This document shows positions 1-7,691 of a stretch of DNA of 64,000 bases, piece after piece. The stretch comes from JAFGGG01 sp964634205. GTDB taxonomy: Bacteria; Spirochaetota; Spirochaetia; SZUA-6; RPPD01. Positions within the stretch are counted from its first letter, which is position 1; each line of letters opens with the position of its first letter. Where the stretch lies: assembly GCA_964634205.1 (NCBI GenBank), contig CAZWKE010000011.1, positions 21,000 to 84,999 on the forward strand. Reading direction: 5' to 3'. Under the pieces are notes generated by a model. That model was given only the letters and a program-made list of their open reading frames with translations. It made no database searches and was not told the DNA's origin. Both the position numbers and the translations under genes were made by a program.

Positions 1-517
1 CCAGCAGCCCATCCTGGAAGCTTTCCTCTTCCAGCGATTGGCGGTTGATAACCCCGCTTACCATCCGGTTTACCGCATCGACGATTACCATAGCGGCAGT
101 TTCTCCGGCCGAAACGATGTAATCACCGATGGATATCTCATCGGTTACAAAGGTATCGATTATTCTCTGATCAATCCCTTCATAATGTCCGCATACTATA
201 ACAATTTCCTTCTCTTGTGCCAAGCGGCAGACCAGATTTTGGTTGAGTAATCTCCCGCTTGGGGATGGATAAATCACCCTTTTTTTCTTTCCCCCCGCTT
301 TACGAATCGCCCGTGCCAAAGGTTCCGCCTTCAGTACCATGCCCGCCCCACCGCCGAAAGGGGCGTCATCGCATGTCTTGTGCTTGTCCCGGGCAAAATC
401 CCGCAGCCGGATAAGCTTCACCTTAACCAGTTTCTTTTCTATTCCCCTGCCGATGATCGAGCTCTGTAAAAATTCAGCGAACACCTCGGGGAAAAGCGTA
501 ATTATGGTAATCGTCAC
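1..517 (-). CDS. trmD: tRNA (guanine-N1)-methyltransferase TrmD, 3' end cut by window
   Basis: TrmD methylates G37 of tRNAs that read codons starting with C, using S-adenosylmethionine, and so prevents +1 frameshifting. The 172 visible residues hold the family signatures DDAPFGGGAGMV, the trefoil-knot strand VCGHYEGID and EISIGDYIVSAGE. The protein runs off the left window edge after QSLEEESFQDGLL, so the C-terminal tRNA-binding part is missing here. I chose the GTG at 517: its bases overlap the rimM TGA stop, and GGGAGGAG lies about 11 nt upstream. This is the last visible gene of the ffh-rpsP-khpA-rimM-trmD operon. The identification is secure; the start is likely. Confidence 0.95.
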   Translation of the reverse strand, partial: MTITIITLFPEVFAEFLQSSIIGRGIEKKLVKVKLIRLRDFARDKHKTCDDAPFGGGAGMVLKAEPLARAIRKAGGKKKRVIYPSPSGRLLNQNLVCRLAQEKEIVIVCGHYEGIDQRIIDTFVTDEISIGDYIVSAGETAAMVIVDAVNRMVSGVINRQSLEEESFQDGLL

Positions 518-999
518 TGCAGAAAATACTCCTCCCGCAAGTATATCCGCTGCTTTCCGGTATCGATCTTCCCGATAAAATGGTCCTGGAACGGTACCAG
601 AGAACTCTTCCCTTCATTGTCTTCTACCTCAAGCAGATCGTTTCTTCCGCCTTCACATACCGCGGTCACGCGCCCTACTTTTACTTTCCCTAAGTACACG
701 TCACACTTACACAGGTCTCTTATATAATACTCACCTTTTAATAAAGGATTTGCGTATTTATTATCTACCCAGATCTCACAACCGGAATACTCTTTTATCC
801 GCTCCGGTGTGTCGATCCCCTCTATCTTCATCAACAGCGTACCTTTAGTGTGTAAGACCTTGGTTACCGTAAACACTTCAAGCTTGTCATGTTTTAATAA
901 ATGCACTTTCTTAATTTTAAAAAAATGCCTGCTCTCTCCTGAAAAACTCTTTATCTTAAAGAAACCTTTTATCCCATGACTGGAGAGAACCTTCCCCAC
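514..999 (-). CDS. rimM: 16S rRNA processing protein RimM
   Basis: RimM helps 30S subunit maturation around the 16S 3' major domain and binds ribosomal protein S19. The N-terminal beta-barrel signature VGKVLSSHGIKG and the later PRC-barrel-like part (LLKGEYYIRDLCKCDVYLG, then NDLLEVE and LVPFQDHFIGKID) are clear. The 161-residue length is normal to slightly short. The GTG at 999 falls inside the first conserved strand. The frame stays open upstream (residues NNLIA precede V-G-K) and fits a RimM N-terminus, but it has no ATG, GTG or TTG, so the true start may be a little upstream at an unusual codon. The gene lies 14 nt after khpA and overlaps trmD. Confidence 0.9.
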   Translation of the reverse strand: MGKVLSSHGIKGFFKIKSFSGESRHFFKIKKVHLLKHDKLEVFTVTKVLHTKGTLLMKIEGIDTPERIKEYSGCEIWVDNKYANPLLKGEYYIRDLCKCDVYLGKVKVGRVTAVCEGGRNDLLEVEDNEGKSSLVPFQDHFIGKIDTGKQRIYLREEYFLQ

Positions 1000-1013
1000 T
1001 GCGATTAAATTGT

Positions 1014-1247
1014 TTAATCCAATATCTCTAATACTACTCTCTTCTCCTTCTTTGTCGCTGCCGCGCTTAAAATCGTACGTATTGCTTTGGCTATTCTGCC
1101 GTGCTTCCCGATAACCTTCCCAATATCGCCATCGGAAACTTTCAGTTCCAAAATGGTTGATTTCTCTCCTTCGATCACATTAACATTTACCCCGCTTGGA
1201 TTATCAACCAGTGCTTTGGCAATGTACTCAACAAGCTCTTTCTCCAC
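1014..1247 (-). CDS. khpA: KH-domain RNA-binding protein KhpA (YlqC family)
   Basis: This is a 77-residue single KH domain. The GxxG loop reads IGKHGRIAKAIRTIL at about residues 41-55, the signature that grips single-stranded RNA. In firmicutes KhpA pairs with KhpB (Jag) and affects division and cell-wall synthesis. Here the only Jag-N-like domain in view is at the start of FapA. Start: GTG at 1247 with AAAGGAG 6 nt upstream. The position between rpsP and rimM is the classic one, as in Bacillus ylqC. Confidence 0.93.
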   Translation of the reverse strand: MEKELVEYIAKALVDNPSGVNVNVIEGEKSTILELKVSDGDIGKVIGKHGRIAKAIRTILSAAATKKEKRVVLEILD

Positions 1248-1281
1248 AATAATCTCCTTTCTGATAGTAAGTCTTCCTTAA

Positions 1282-1527
1282 TTATTGGATATTCTTTCGT
1301 TTCAAGAGCCTTTTTACGGTGTTACTCGGTCTGGCGCCTTTTTCCAGCCATTCCTTCATCCGGTCGTCCTTTATGAAAATCTGTTTTTCCTCCACCTCAA
1401 TGGGATGATAAAAACCTATTTCCTCAAGCGATCTTCCGTCTCGAGGTGCGCGTGAATCCATTACCACAATTCTGTAATAAGGTCTCTTTTTAGTTCCTAT
1501 CCTTTTTAACCTTATCTTTACACTCAA
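1282..1527 (-). CDS. rpsP: 30S ribosomal protein S16
   Basis: S16 is a small-subunit assembly protein. The 81 residues begin with the nearly invariant VKIRLKRIGTKKRPYYRIVVMD, followed by SRAPRDGRSLEEIGFYHP. The start is a TTG at 1527 with AAGGAGG about 7 nt upstream; the TTG gives the usual MSVKIRL N-terminus and no in-frame ATG or GTG lies nearby. The gene follows ffh by 33 nt in the same operon. Confidence 0.96.
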   Translation of the reverse strand: MSVKIRLKRIGTKKRPYYRIVVMDSRAPRDGRSLEEIGFYHPIEVEEKQIFIKDDRMKEWLEKGARPSNTVKRLLKRKNIQ

Positions 1528-1560
1528 ATCTTTGCCTCCTTGATAATTTTTATCTTGTGT

Positions 1561-2895
1561 CTACTGCATTCCCAGTCCAGACATCATCTGTGCTTGGTAA
1601 TTCTTGTTTTTTGATACTTTTTTCATCATATTTTTCGTTTTCTCGAACTTCTTCAACAGCTTGTTTACATCGAATACCGCGGTACCGGACCCCCTGGCAA
1701 TACGCTTTCTCCTGCTTGGCCCGATAATGCGCGGATTCTTTCTTTCCTTGCGCGTCATGGAAAGTATGATGGCCTCTTCTCTTTTCATCTCAGCCATATC
1801 AATCTGATCGGGATCGACATTACCCTTTAATCCCGGAATCATATCAATCAGGGAACGCATACTTCCCATTTTTTTCATGCGGCGGAATTGACTGAGATAA
1901 TCCTCAAAATCGAATGTTTTTGACTCGATTTTACGCTGCAGGTCTTCCGCTTCTTCCTGCTCAATTGTTTCCTGGGCCTTTTCCACCAGGGTTACCACAT
2001 CACCCATGCCCAATATCCTTGACGCAATACGCTGCGGATAGAAGGGTTCAAGATCCTCTTCCTTTTCCCCGACCCCGATATACTTGATCGGCTTCCCGGT
2101 GATGTTTTTGATGGAAAGGGCCGCACCGCCCCTGGTATCTGAGTCGAATTTTGTGAGGATTACCCCGCTTATTCCCACCTTCTCGTTAAATTCCTTGGCA
2201 ATGTCCACCGCATGCTGACCGGTCATGGCATCCGCCACCAGCAGCACCTCATCAGCTTGTGCCGCCTTGCTTATGGATTTGATCTCATCCATCATCCGGT
2301 CATCGATGTGCAGTCTTCCCGCCGTATCGATAATCACCGTATCAAACTGGTTTTTCGCGGCATAGTGCAGTGCGTTTTTTACCACTTTTAGCGATGTGGT
2401 ATTTTCTTCCTTATAGACCTCTATCCCGATTTTCCGTCCCAATACCGAAAGCTGCTCAATCGCGGCCGGGCGCACCAGGTCGGCCGCAACCAAAAGCGGT
2501 TTTCTGTTCTTCTTATGCAGATGATACGCCAGCTTGGCCGCGGTGGTCGTCTTTCCCGATCCCTGTAAACCCAAAAACAACAGGACCGAAACCGTATCCG
2601 GACCCTTTAAGGCCAGGTCTACCTTTTCATCCCCCAACAGCCAGACAATACGGTCGTGGATAATTTTAATAAACTGTTGGCTGGGGGTAACCCCGCTTAA
2701 AACCCTGGCGCCGCGCGCGTCTTCCATTGCATTGTTGATAAACCGCCGCACCACGCGTATGTTCACATCTGCTTCAAGCAGGGCCATTTTGATCTCATCA
2801 ATGGCCTGTTCCACGTTCTTGTCGCTGATGGATGCCTTTCCGCTTACGAGTTGAATTATATCGGTAAATTTCCTGCTTAACCTGTCTAACATCAT
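1561..2895 (-). CDS. ffh: Signal recognition particle GTPase Ffh
   Basis: Ffh binds 4.5S RNA and signal peptides and delivers nascent membrane proteins to FtsY. The 444 residues contain an N-domain four-helix bundle (1-95), the G domain with P-loop GLQGSGKTTTAAKLA (109-123), DTAGR and TKFDSDTRGGAAL, and a C-terminal M domain from about 300 with methionine-rich helices (MKKMGSMRSLIDMIPG, and a tail ending MMSGLGMQ). Two ATG codons stand in tandem at the start; 2895 is used here. It is the first gene of its operon, behind a good promoter at 2920-2948 that separates it from the flagellar operon. Confidence 0.97.
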   Translation of the reverse strand: MMLDRLSRKFTDIIQLVSGKASISDKNVEQAIDEIKMALLEADVNIRVVRRFINNAMEDARGARVLSGVTPSQQFIKIIHDRIVWLLGDEKVDLALKGPDTVSVLLFLGLQGSGKTTTAAKLAYHLHKKNRKPLLVAADLVRPAAIEQLSVLGRKIGIEVYKEENTTSLKVVKNALHYAAKNQFDTVIIDTAGRLHIDDRMMDEIKSISKAAQADEVLLVADAMTGQHAVDIAKEFNEKVGISGVILTKFDSDTRGGAALSIKNITGKPIKYIGVGEKEEDLEPFYPQRIASRILGMGDVVTLVEKAQETIEQEEAEDLQRKIESKTFDFEDYLSQFRRMKKMGSMRSLIDMIPGLKGNVDPDQIDMAEMKREEAIILSMTRKERKNPRIIGPSRRKRIARGSGTAVFDVNKLLKKFEKTKNMMKKVSKNKNYQAQMMSGLGMQ

Positions 2896-2919
2896 TTTGC
2901 CTATGTTCTAAACTTAGAT

Positions 2920-2948
2920 TATATACATTTTATTTATTATAATGTCAA
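2920..2948 (-). promoter_or_regulatory. Predicted sigma70-type promoter of ffh operon
   Basis: On the minus strand there is a perfect -35 TTGACA (2943-2948), a 17-nt AT-rich spacer, and -10 TATATA (2920-2925), which overlaps a TATAAT at 2918-2923. It lies about 25 nt upstream of the ffh ATG pair, in the 84-nt gap after the last flagellar-operon gene. This is sequence-only evidence. No terminator for the flagellar operon was found in the gap. Confidence 0.7.
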
Positions 2949-2979
2949 GGCGGGAATAGAGCCCTCGGGCTTGGTTACC

Positions 2980-3429
2980 TTATTTCTTTGCCGCCAAAGA
3001 AATTATCAGCTCCACCTCACCAATGGAAGTACCGAGTTGATTGGCGATCATATCTGAAGAAAAACCGGTTGAATACATGCGCATGACCTCTTCTTTTATA
3101 TCCCGGTTCTTATTGCCCCCCACCGCGGGAGAAAGATTTGTGTAGATCTTCTTGCTTAAATCGTGCTTCTCACTTTCCCGTTTTAATACTCCCAGGCGTT
3201 TATCGGTTGCCGTAAGAATATTTTGTATTTCCGTCAGTTTATGCTCCATTATCCCGATATTTCTTTCGGTGGTACTGTTTAATTCAGTGATAATCTTTTC
3301 CACTTCCCGCTCTATCTTTTCAATCTGTGCGTCATGCGAAAACTGCTTTTCCAATTTTTTCTTTAAGAATATGTAGAGCAACAAAAAACTTATTAACTGA
3401 CAGGCAACAATAAACAGAAAGATTTCCAT
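2980..3429 (-). CDS. SwrB-like membrane-anchored coiled-coil protein at end of flagellar operon
   Basis: This 149-residue protein has one N-terminal membrane helix (about 4-22), a long charged coiled coil (about 25-90), and a C-terminal helix-turn-helix-like motif (EEVMRMYSTGFSSDMIANQLGTSIGEVELII). This layout and its place after the flagellar sigma factor match the DUF6115/SwrB group; Bacillus SwrB ends the fla/che operon and promotes maturation of the flagellar export apparatus. Orthology is inferred from architecture and position, not from clear identity. The Shine-Dalgarno is weak (TAGGGTAAG); start ATG at 3429. Confidence 0.6.
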   Translation of the reverse strand: MEIFLFIVACQLISFLLLYIFLKKKLEKQFSHDAQIEKIEREVEKIITELNSTTERNIGIMEHKLTEIQNILTATDKRLGVLKRESEKHDLSKKIYTNLSPAVGGNKNRDIKEEVMRMYSTGFSSDMIANQLGTSIGEVELIISLAAKK

Positions 3430-3440
3430 AAATCCCGCGC

Positions 3441-3761
3441 TTACCCTAATATATCGATATGCTTTCCCAGGTCCGGGTCGGCAAAAACAGATTTTTTTTG
3501 CATTTCCTTCTTCTCTTTTTCCTTTTTTTCTCTTTCCTGCTCTTCCTGTTTTTTCTTCTCGTCGTTATTTAACTTCTCCAGGCCTTGTCCCAGTTCCTTG
3601 CTCTGGTTCACGGAGTTGTCCTGCTGCTCCGTGGCCTTTACCAATTCCATTCCCTGTAATGATTGGGTAATCGCCGTTCCCTCTTTTTGAATGGACTGTT
3701 CTTTTCCCACCTGATTCATTTGTGAGAAAAGAATCTGCATATCTATGGGAAGAATCGACAT
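3441..3761 (-). CDS. Small charged coiled-coil protein, flagellar-operon conserved hypothetical
   Basis: This is a 106-residue soluble protein with no signal peptide. It has an N-terminal hydrophobic patch (MSILPIDMQILFSQM), a Gln/Glu-rich middle and a highly charged Lys/Glu helix (about 66-90), ending in FADPDLGKHIDILG. I recognise no domain. The ATG shares TAATG with the fapA stop, so translation is probably coupled. Short proteins of this type are common directly after fapA in spirochaetes and firmicutes. The function is unknown; a part in flagellar assembly is only inferred from position. Confidence 0.7.
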   Translation of the reverse strand: MSILPIDMQILFSQMNQVGKEQSIQKEGTAITQSLQGMELVKATEQQDNSVNQSKELGQGLEKLNNDEKKKQEEQEREKKEKEKKEMQKKSVFADPDLGKHIDILG

Positions 3762-5710
3762 TACCGTCTCCTTAGGAATTCTCCCTCAACCGGCTCATAT
3801 CTAGTCATCCGTATTCGCTTTCCTTCCAGGACATAGGTAACGGACTTTTGCTCTACCCTGACCTTGTCCATAACATCCTTCAAATAGATTTTTACACCGG
3901 GGAATACACGCTCGGAGGCGGATATTTTTCCTTTGATTTTGAGGGAGGCCAGATGATGTTTGATCTCTTCCATTTGGGTTTTGGTTTCTTTCATATCAGA
4001 GAGCAGCTTCATGCGTTTTTCGTTTAACTCAAGCAGGTATTTCTCTTTTTCCTCCGGTAGATTTTTTTGAACCTTTTTTAAATTTTCCAGTGTATTGATG
4101 TTTCTTTCCAACTCCTCCATCTCTTTGGTAAATCCATCGAACGTGTTGTTCAACTCTATCAGTTTTTCTTTGCTCCTCGGATCATACCCTACCTCCAAAA
4201 TCGTTTCCGCACCGGCTACGGAACCCAGGTTCTTTGCATTGATCTCCTCGGACGCACGCAGCCTGCCGCCGACAATGGAAGCCCTTCTGCCCTGGCAGAT
4301 TATCTTTTTATTTGAGTCCACAAACGAGTGAAGGATTCCGTCCGTTACGATAACATTGTTTTCAGCTTCAATATACGCGTGTTCAATGAATTTTGCATAG
4401 ACATTTTTACCGCAGCGAATCTTTCCCTCGTTTTTACCCAGGATACCCTGATGGACTATGATATCGCCTTCGGCATCAAGTACCGCCTTTCCCACGTTGC
4501 CGGTTACCTCTATGTTGCCGGCAGCCTTGACCGAAAATCCGTCCTCAACATTCCCGCGAACTATGACCGTTCCCAGGAACAGAATATTACCGGTATGCAG
4601 GTTTACGTCACCCGGTACGGTGTATACCGGCTCCACATTCAATTTTCCGTTTAAAAGAATTACCTGTCCATTAATCTCGGAAATGGCGGTCATCCCGTCT
4701 TCGGACAGTTTTACGTTTTTTCCTACAGAAATCACAGTATCTTTGCCCGGTTTGGCGGGCATTGTCTTTCCGGTAACGGTCTGACCGTCCCTTCCCCGTT
4801 CCGGTGGTATTTTCTTTGCAATCTGCTGGCCGGCCACCACATTTTCAATCAGATTCAGATCCTTAAAATCAACCCGGCCGTTCTTCTCTTTGAGTATGAT
4901 CGTTGAGTGGTCCGTATTAAAATTATAAACAATTTTAGCATCATTGCCGTTTGCCTGTTTCTGCCCTTCGGCAATCATTATTTCTTCATTATAGATGGGG
5001 TTTTCTTCAAGGTGTTGTAACGCTTCCTCTTTTATTCCGAATACGACACGGTTGTTTTTCAGATAACTTCTGATGGTTTCGGCATTCAGATCAGATCCGC
5101 CGGGTCCCGGAGCCTGCAGCAGCAGGTAGGCCTTCATCTCCATATCGGCAATACTGACCGACATCACCGGGTCATTCGCGGGAACATACTCATAGTTGGC
5201 GATTTTAACATAGTTTCCGTCAGAGTACCGCACAACTTTTTTTACCAGTTCCTCATTGTAATGCCCGATATTCCGCTTCATTATCATATTTTTTGCCAAA
5301 TCCACGGTAACCCGTCTTCCGGTTCCGGTTGGTTTGGTTACCTTAATAAACACCCCGTCCGGCTGCAGACGCACACTCACCTTACCGTCCCTGTTCCGCG
5401 CGTGCTCCTCAAAATCCATCTTCATGTTACCGGCGTCAAGCATATCCTCGGCAAAAATATCCTGGGCATCCACCCCGCCTGATGAGGCATAGGCGATCAG
5501 CTCCCAGTCTCCGCCGCCCATGCCCATCACCTTTTTGCTTCCGCGCTTTATTATCTCATATTCAATTTTTTTTACCGGCAGTCCCAGTTGGATAGCCGCC
5601 TCACGCAGGGCATCATCAAGTGTTTTTCCCTTTGCGTGGATACTTTTATTATTCATATCCTTTTCGTAAAGGGTCTTCATATATTTTCTTAGCTGATCAA
5701 GTTTGATCAC
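3761..5710 (-). CDS. FapA (DUF342) flagellar assembly protein A with Jag-N domain
   Basis: This 649-residue FapA-family protein starts with a Jag-N-like module (about 1-75, with KKVMGMGGGDWELIAYA), as in KhpB/Jag. A central FapA catalytic-like region follows, and then a right-handed beta-helix-like stretch (about 370-500) with short repeats such as GNIEVTGNVG and GDIIVHQGILG. A coiled coil (about 510-600) and a small C-terminal beta domain end the protein. FapA proteins affect polar flagellar placement in Vibrio; the biochemistry is unsettled. The start is GTG at 5710, 1 nt after the sigma-factor stop, with AAAAGGA about 10 nt upstream. Next to a KhpA gene in this window, the Jag-N domain suggests a possible RNA or KhpA link (inference). 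Confidence 0.85.
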   Translation of the reverse strand: MIKLDQLRKYMKTLYEKDMNNKSIHAKGKTLDDALREAAIQLGLPVKKIEYEIIKRGSKKVMGMGGGDWELIAYASSGGVDAQDIFAEDMLDAGNMKMDFEEHARNRDGKVSVRLQPDGVFIKVTKPTGTGRRVTVDLAKNMIMKRNIGHYNEELVKKVVRYSDGNYVKIANYEYVPANDPVMSVSIADMEMKAYLLLQAPGPGGSDLNAETIRSYLKNNRVVFGIKEEALQHLEENPIYNEEIMIAEGQKQANGNDAKIVYNFNTDHSTIILKEKNGRVDFKDLNLIENVVAGQQIAKKIPPERGRDGQTVTGKTMPAKPGKDTVISVGKNVKLSEDGMTAISEINGQVILLNGKLNVEPVYTVPGDVNLHTGNILFLGTVIVRGNVEDGFSVKAAGNIEVTGNVGKAVLDAEGDIIVHQGILGKNEGKIRCGKNVYAKFIEHAYIEAENNVIVTDGILHSFVDSNKKIICQGRRASIVGGRLRASEEINAKNLGSVAGAETILEVGYDPRSKEKLIELNNTFDGFTKEMEELERNINTLENLKKVQKNLPEEKEKYLLELNEKRMKLLSDMKETKTQMEEIKHHLASLKIKGKISASERVFPGVKIYLKDVMDKVRVEQKSVTYVLEGKRIRMTRYEPVEGEFLRRR

Positions 5711-5711
5711 G

Positions 5712-6500
5712 TTACATTATTCCTTTTTTCAGGCTTGTCAGCTTTGCCCGCAAGCGTAAAATCGCTTTCGTATGCAGCTGCGATACCCTGGACTCCGTTA
5801 CTGAGAGTACCTCTCCTATCTCTTTTAAAGTTAAGTCTTCATAATAGTAAAGGACAAGCACTTTTTTTTCCTTTTCCGGAAGCTCATTGATGGCCTCAAT
5901 AATGACCCGCTTGATTTCATTTTTTTCTACTATTATATCGGGGTTCAAACTGGAGGGAGACTCAATACTCTCCGCGATTGATATTTTATCATTGTCCTCA
6001 CCGGTATACCAGATATCATGGATTGACATGATTGATGTTCCGCTTATCTTCAGCATAAGGTTCTGGTAATCATCATTTGAGATGTTCATGGCCTTGGCAA
6101 TCTCCTTATCGGATGCGGACCTTCCCAACTGGCCCTCAAGATGCGATATAGTATCTTCAACCTCGCGTGATTTTTGCCTGACCGAACGCGGGACCCAATC
6201 GATGGAGCGAAGCTCATCAAATATCGAACCACGTATACGAGTGACCGCGTAGGTTTTAAATTTTACATGCTTGTCCGGATCGAATTTTTCAATAGCGTCA
6301 AAAAGACCGAACACGCCGTAACCGACAAGATCCTCGAATTCCACATTCTGCGGCATGCCGATCGCAACCTTTCCGGCCACGTATTTTACCAGAGGGGCAT
6401 ACTGCTTTACAAAAAAATCACGAATATTCGGATCCTTTGTTTTTCGATACGCCCGCCATAATTCTTCTTCGGATTTCTTTTTTAATACCTCATCGGCCAT
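5712..6500 (-). CDS. fliA: Flagellar sigma factor (WhiG/FliA, sigma28 family)
   Basis: This alternative sigma factor should direct RNA polymerase to late flagellar, filament and chemotaxis genes. Region 2 (LVKYVAGKVAIGMPQNVEFEDLVGYGVFGLFDAIEKFD and the region 2.4 helix), region 3 (SREVEDTISHLEGQLGRSASDKEIAKAM) and region 4 (LPEKEKKVLVLYYYEDLTLKEIGEVLSVTESRVSQ) are all present. I chose the ATG at 6500 (262 aa) because AAGGA sits 9 nt before it; an in-frame ATG at 6521 is possible. The start overlaps the upstream gene by 11 nt. I saw no clear sigma28 promoter in the window, so its targets probably lie elsewhere. Confidence 0.93.
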   Translation of the reverse strand: MADEVLKKKSEEELWRAYRKTKDPNIRDFFVKQYAPLVKYVAGKVAIGMPQNVEFEDLVGYGVFGLFDAIEKFDPDKHVKFKTYAVTRIRGSIFDELRSIDWVPRSVRQKSREVEDTISHLEGQLGRSASDKEIAKAMNISNDDYQNLMLKISGTSIMSIHDIWYTGEDNDKISIAESIESPSSLNPDIIVEKNEIKRVIIEAINELPEKEKKVLVLYYYEDLTLKEIGEVLSVTESRVSQLHTKAILRLRAKLTSLKKGIM

Positions 6501-7634
6501 GTTTTTTTGGTCCTTCCTCATCTCGTTTTATTATCGTACGCACGGCTTGTGCATACACCTGGGGATCGTGTTTTTTATTCAAAGAGTCACCAATTTTGGA
6601 ACTTACCTGCGGGAAATTACTATCTTCACCCGGCTCATCATTTTTCAGCACCATGAACGAGTTCTCCAAAACTCCCATATCAGGGAGTTCATCCAGTTCT
6701 TCATTTCCGATAGTTTCCGCTGGATTTTCCCCCGTGCTTTCCGTAATGCCTTCCGCGGTGCTTTGCGCGGTGTCTTCCATGTTACCTTCCACAGTGCCTT
6801 CCACAGTGCCTTCCACAGTGCCTTCCACAGTGCCTTCCACAGTGCCTTCCANNNNNNNNNNNNNNNNNNNNNNNNNNNNNNNNNNNNNNNNNNNNNNNNN
6901 NNNNNNNNNNNNNNNNNNNNNNNNNNNNNNNNNNNNNNNNNNNNNNNNNNNCCTTCCACAGTGCCTTCCACAGTGCCTTCCACAGTGCCTTCCACAGTGC
7001 CTTCCACAGTGCCTTCCGCAGCGCTTTCCGCCGCATCCTGTGTAAAAGCAGGTATCTCCGACCCTTCCGTATCCGCCGGTATTTCCTTCCCTTCGGGTGC
7101 TTCGGCAGCGGCTGTTTCCGCTGCTTCCATTGCTGATGCTTCCCGCCCGGTCATTATCTCATAATCCTGTGAAATATTATTCCTGTACTCATCAGCCGTT
7201 ACTTCTTCACTGATACTATCACTTTCCTCATCCCCTCGTTCAAAGGCGGGGGATTCATCCATAGCGTCATAGTTTTCTTCATCACCGCCGAGTTCTTCCG
7301 TGGCTTCTGCCTCTTCCGCACTTTCCGTCTCATCCATGTCTTCCGTATCTTCCAACAGTGAGCCGCCGATTACAGGATTTTCCTCCGGCAGAACGATATC
7401 GATATTTTCATTTGTTTCCCTGTCGGTTGCGGATTTATAATCGGGGTTGAATATCTCCGGAGTAAAACGGTTCAAAAGGTAGCTTGCCGCGGCGCCGATA
7501 CCGGCAAAAACAACGGCAAAAATAATGGCACGAAATAATATTATTAAAAACGGATTACCGCTGAAAAGTCCTACCAAAAATGATAAACCAAACCCTATGA
7601 TCCCCGTATATGCCGCAATATTCCAGCGTATCAT
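6490..7634 (-). CDS. Two-TM flagellar-operon protein with VEGT tandem repeats, interrupted by assembly gap
   Basis: The N-terminus has two membrane helices (about 8-27 and 31-53). A long acidic cytosolic region rich in Glu, Asp, Ala and Thr follows, then at least ten VEGT tetrapeptides around a 100-N gap, then a C-terminal segment ending DPQVYAQAVRTIIKRDEEGPKKHGR. Both sides read in the VEGT frame, so I treat them as one gene although the 100-N placeholder breaks the frame arithmetically. True length is unknown. A protein with two TMs between flhG and fliA is typical of spirochaete flagellar operons. I recognise no enzymatic domain; the conserved-looking C-terminal tail is the likely functional contact. 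Confidence 0.75.
6793..7019 (-). repeat. 12-bp in-frame tandem repeat (VNTR) encoding VEGT
   Basis: The unit on the plus strand is AGTGCCTTCCAC; on the coding strand it reads GTG GAA GGC ACT, that is Val-Glu-Gly-Thr. About five copies lie left of the gap and about five right of it, nearly all identical, with degenerate units at both edges (GTTACCTTCCAC at 6781, AGCGCTTTCCGC after 7019). Because the unit is a multiple of three, copy-number change alters length without breaking the frame. Confidence 0.95.
6852..6951. other. Assembly gap of exactly 100 N inside the tandem repeat
   Basis: This is a run of 100 ambiguous bases, a common placeholder length for a gap of unknown size. It sits inside a perfect 12-bp repeat, where short-read assembly fails, so the real array is probably longer than what is shown. 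Confidence 0.98.
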
Positions 7635-7691
7635 TTTTTTCTACCCCTCATTAAAAGATTATGAGAAAAACCTTTCACCGTCAAGACGGTT

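Noticed and set aside
6645..7045. Long frames reading through the N run as WKAL, GRHC, PQCL or HSAF repeats
   Set aside because: They are the other five frames of the 12-bp repeat, kept open only because the unit contains no stop; flanking sequence supports only the VEGT frame.
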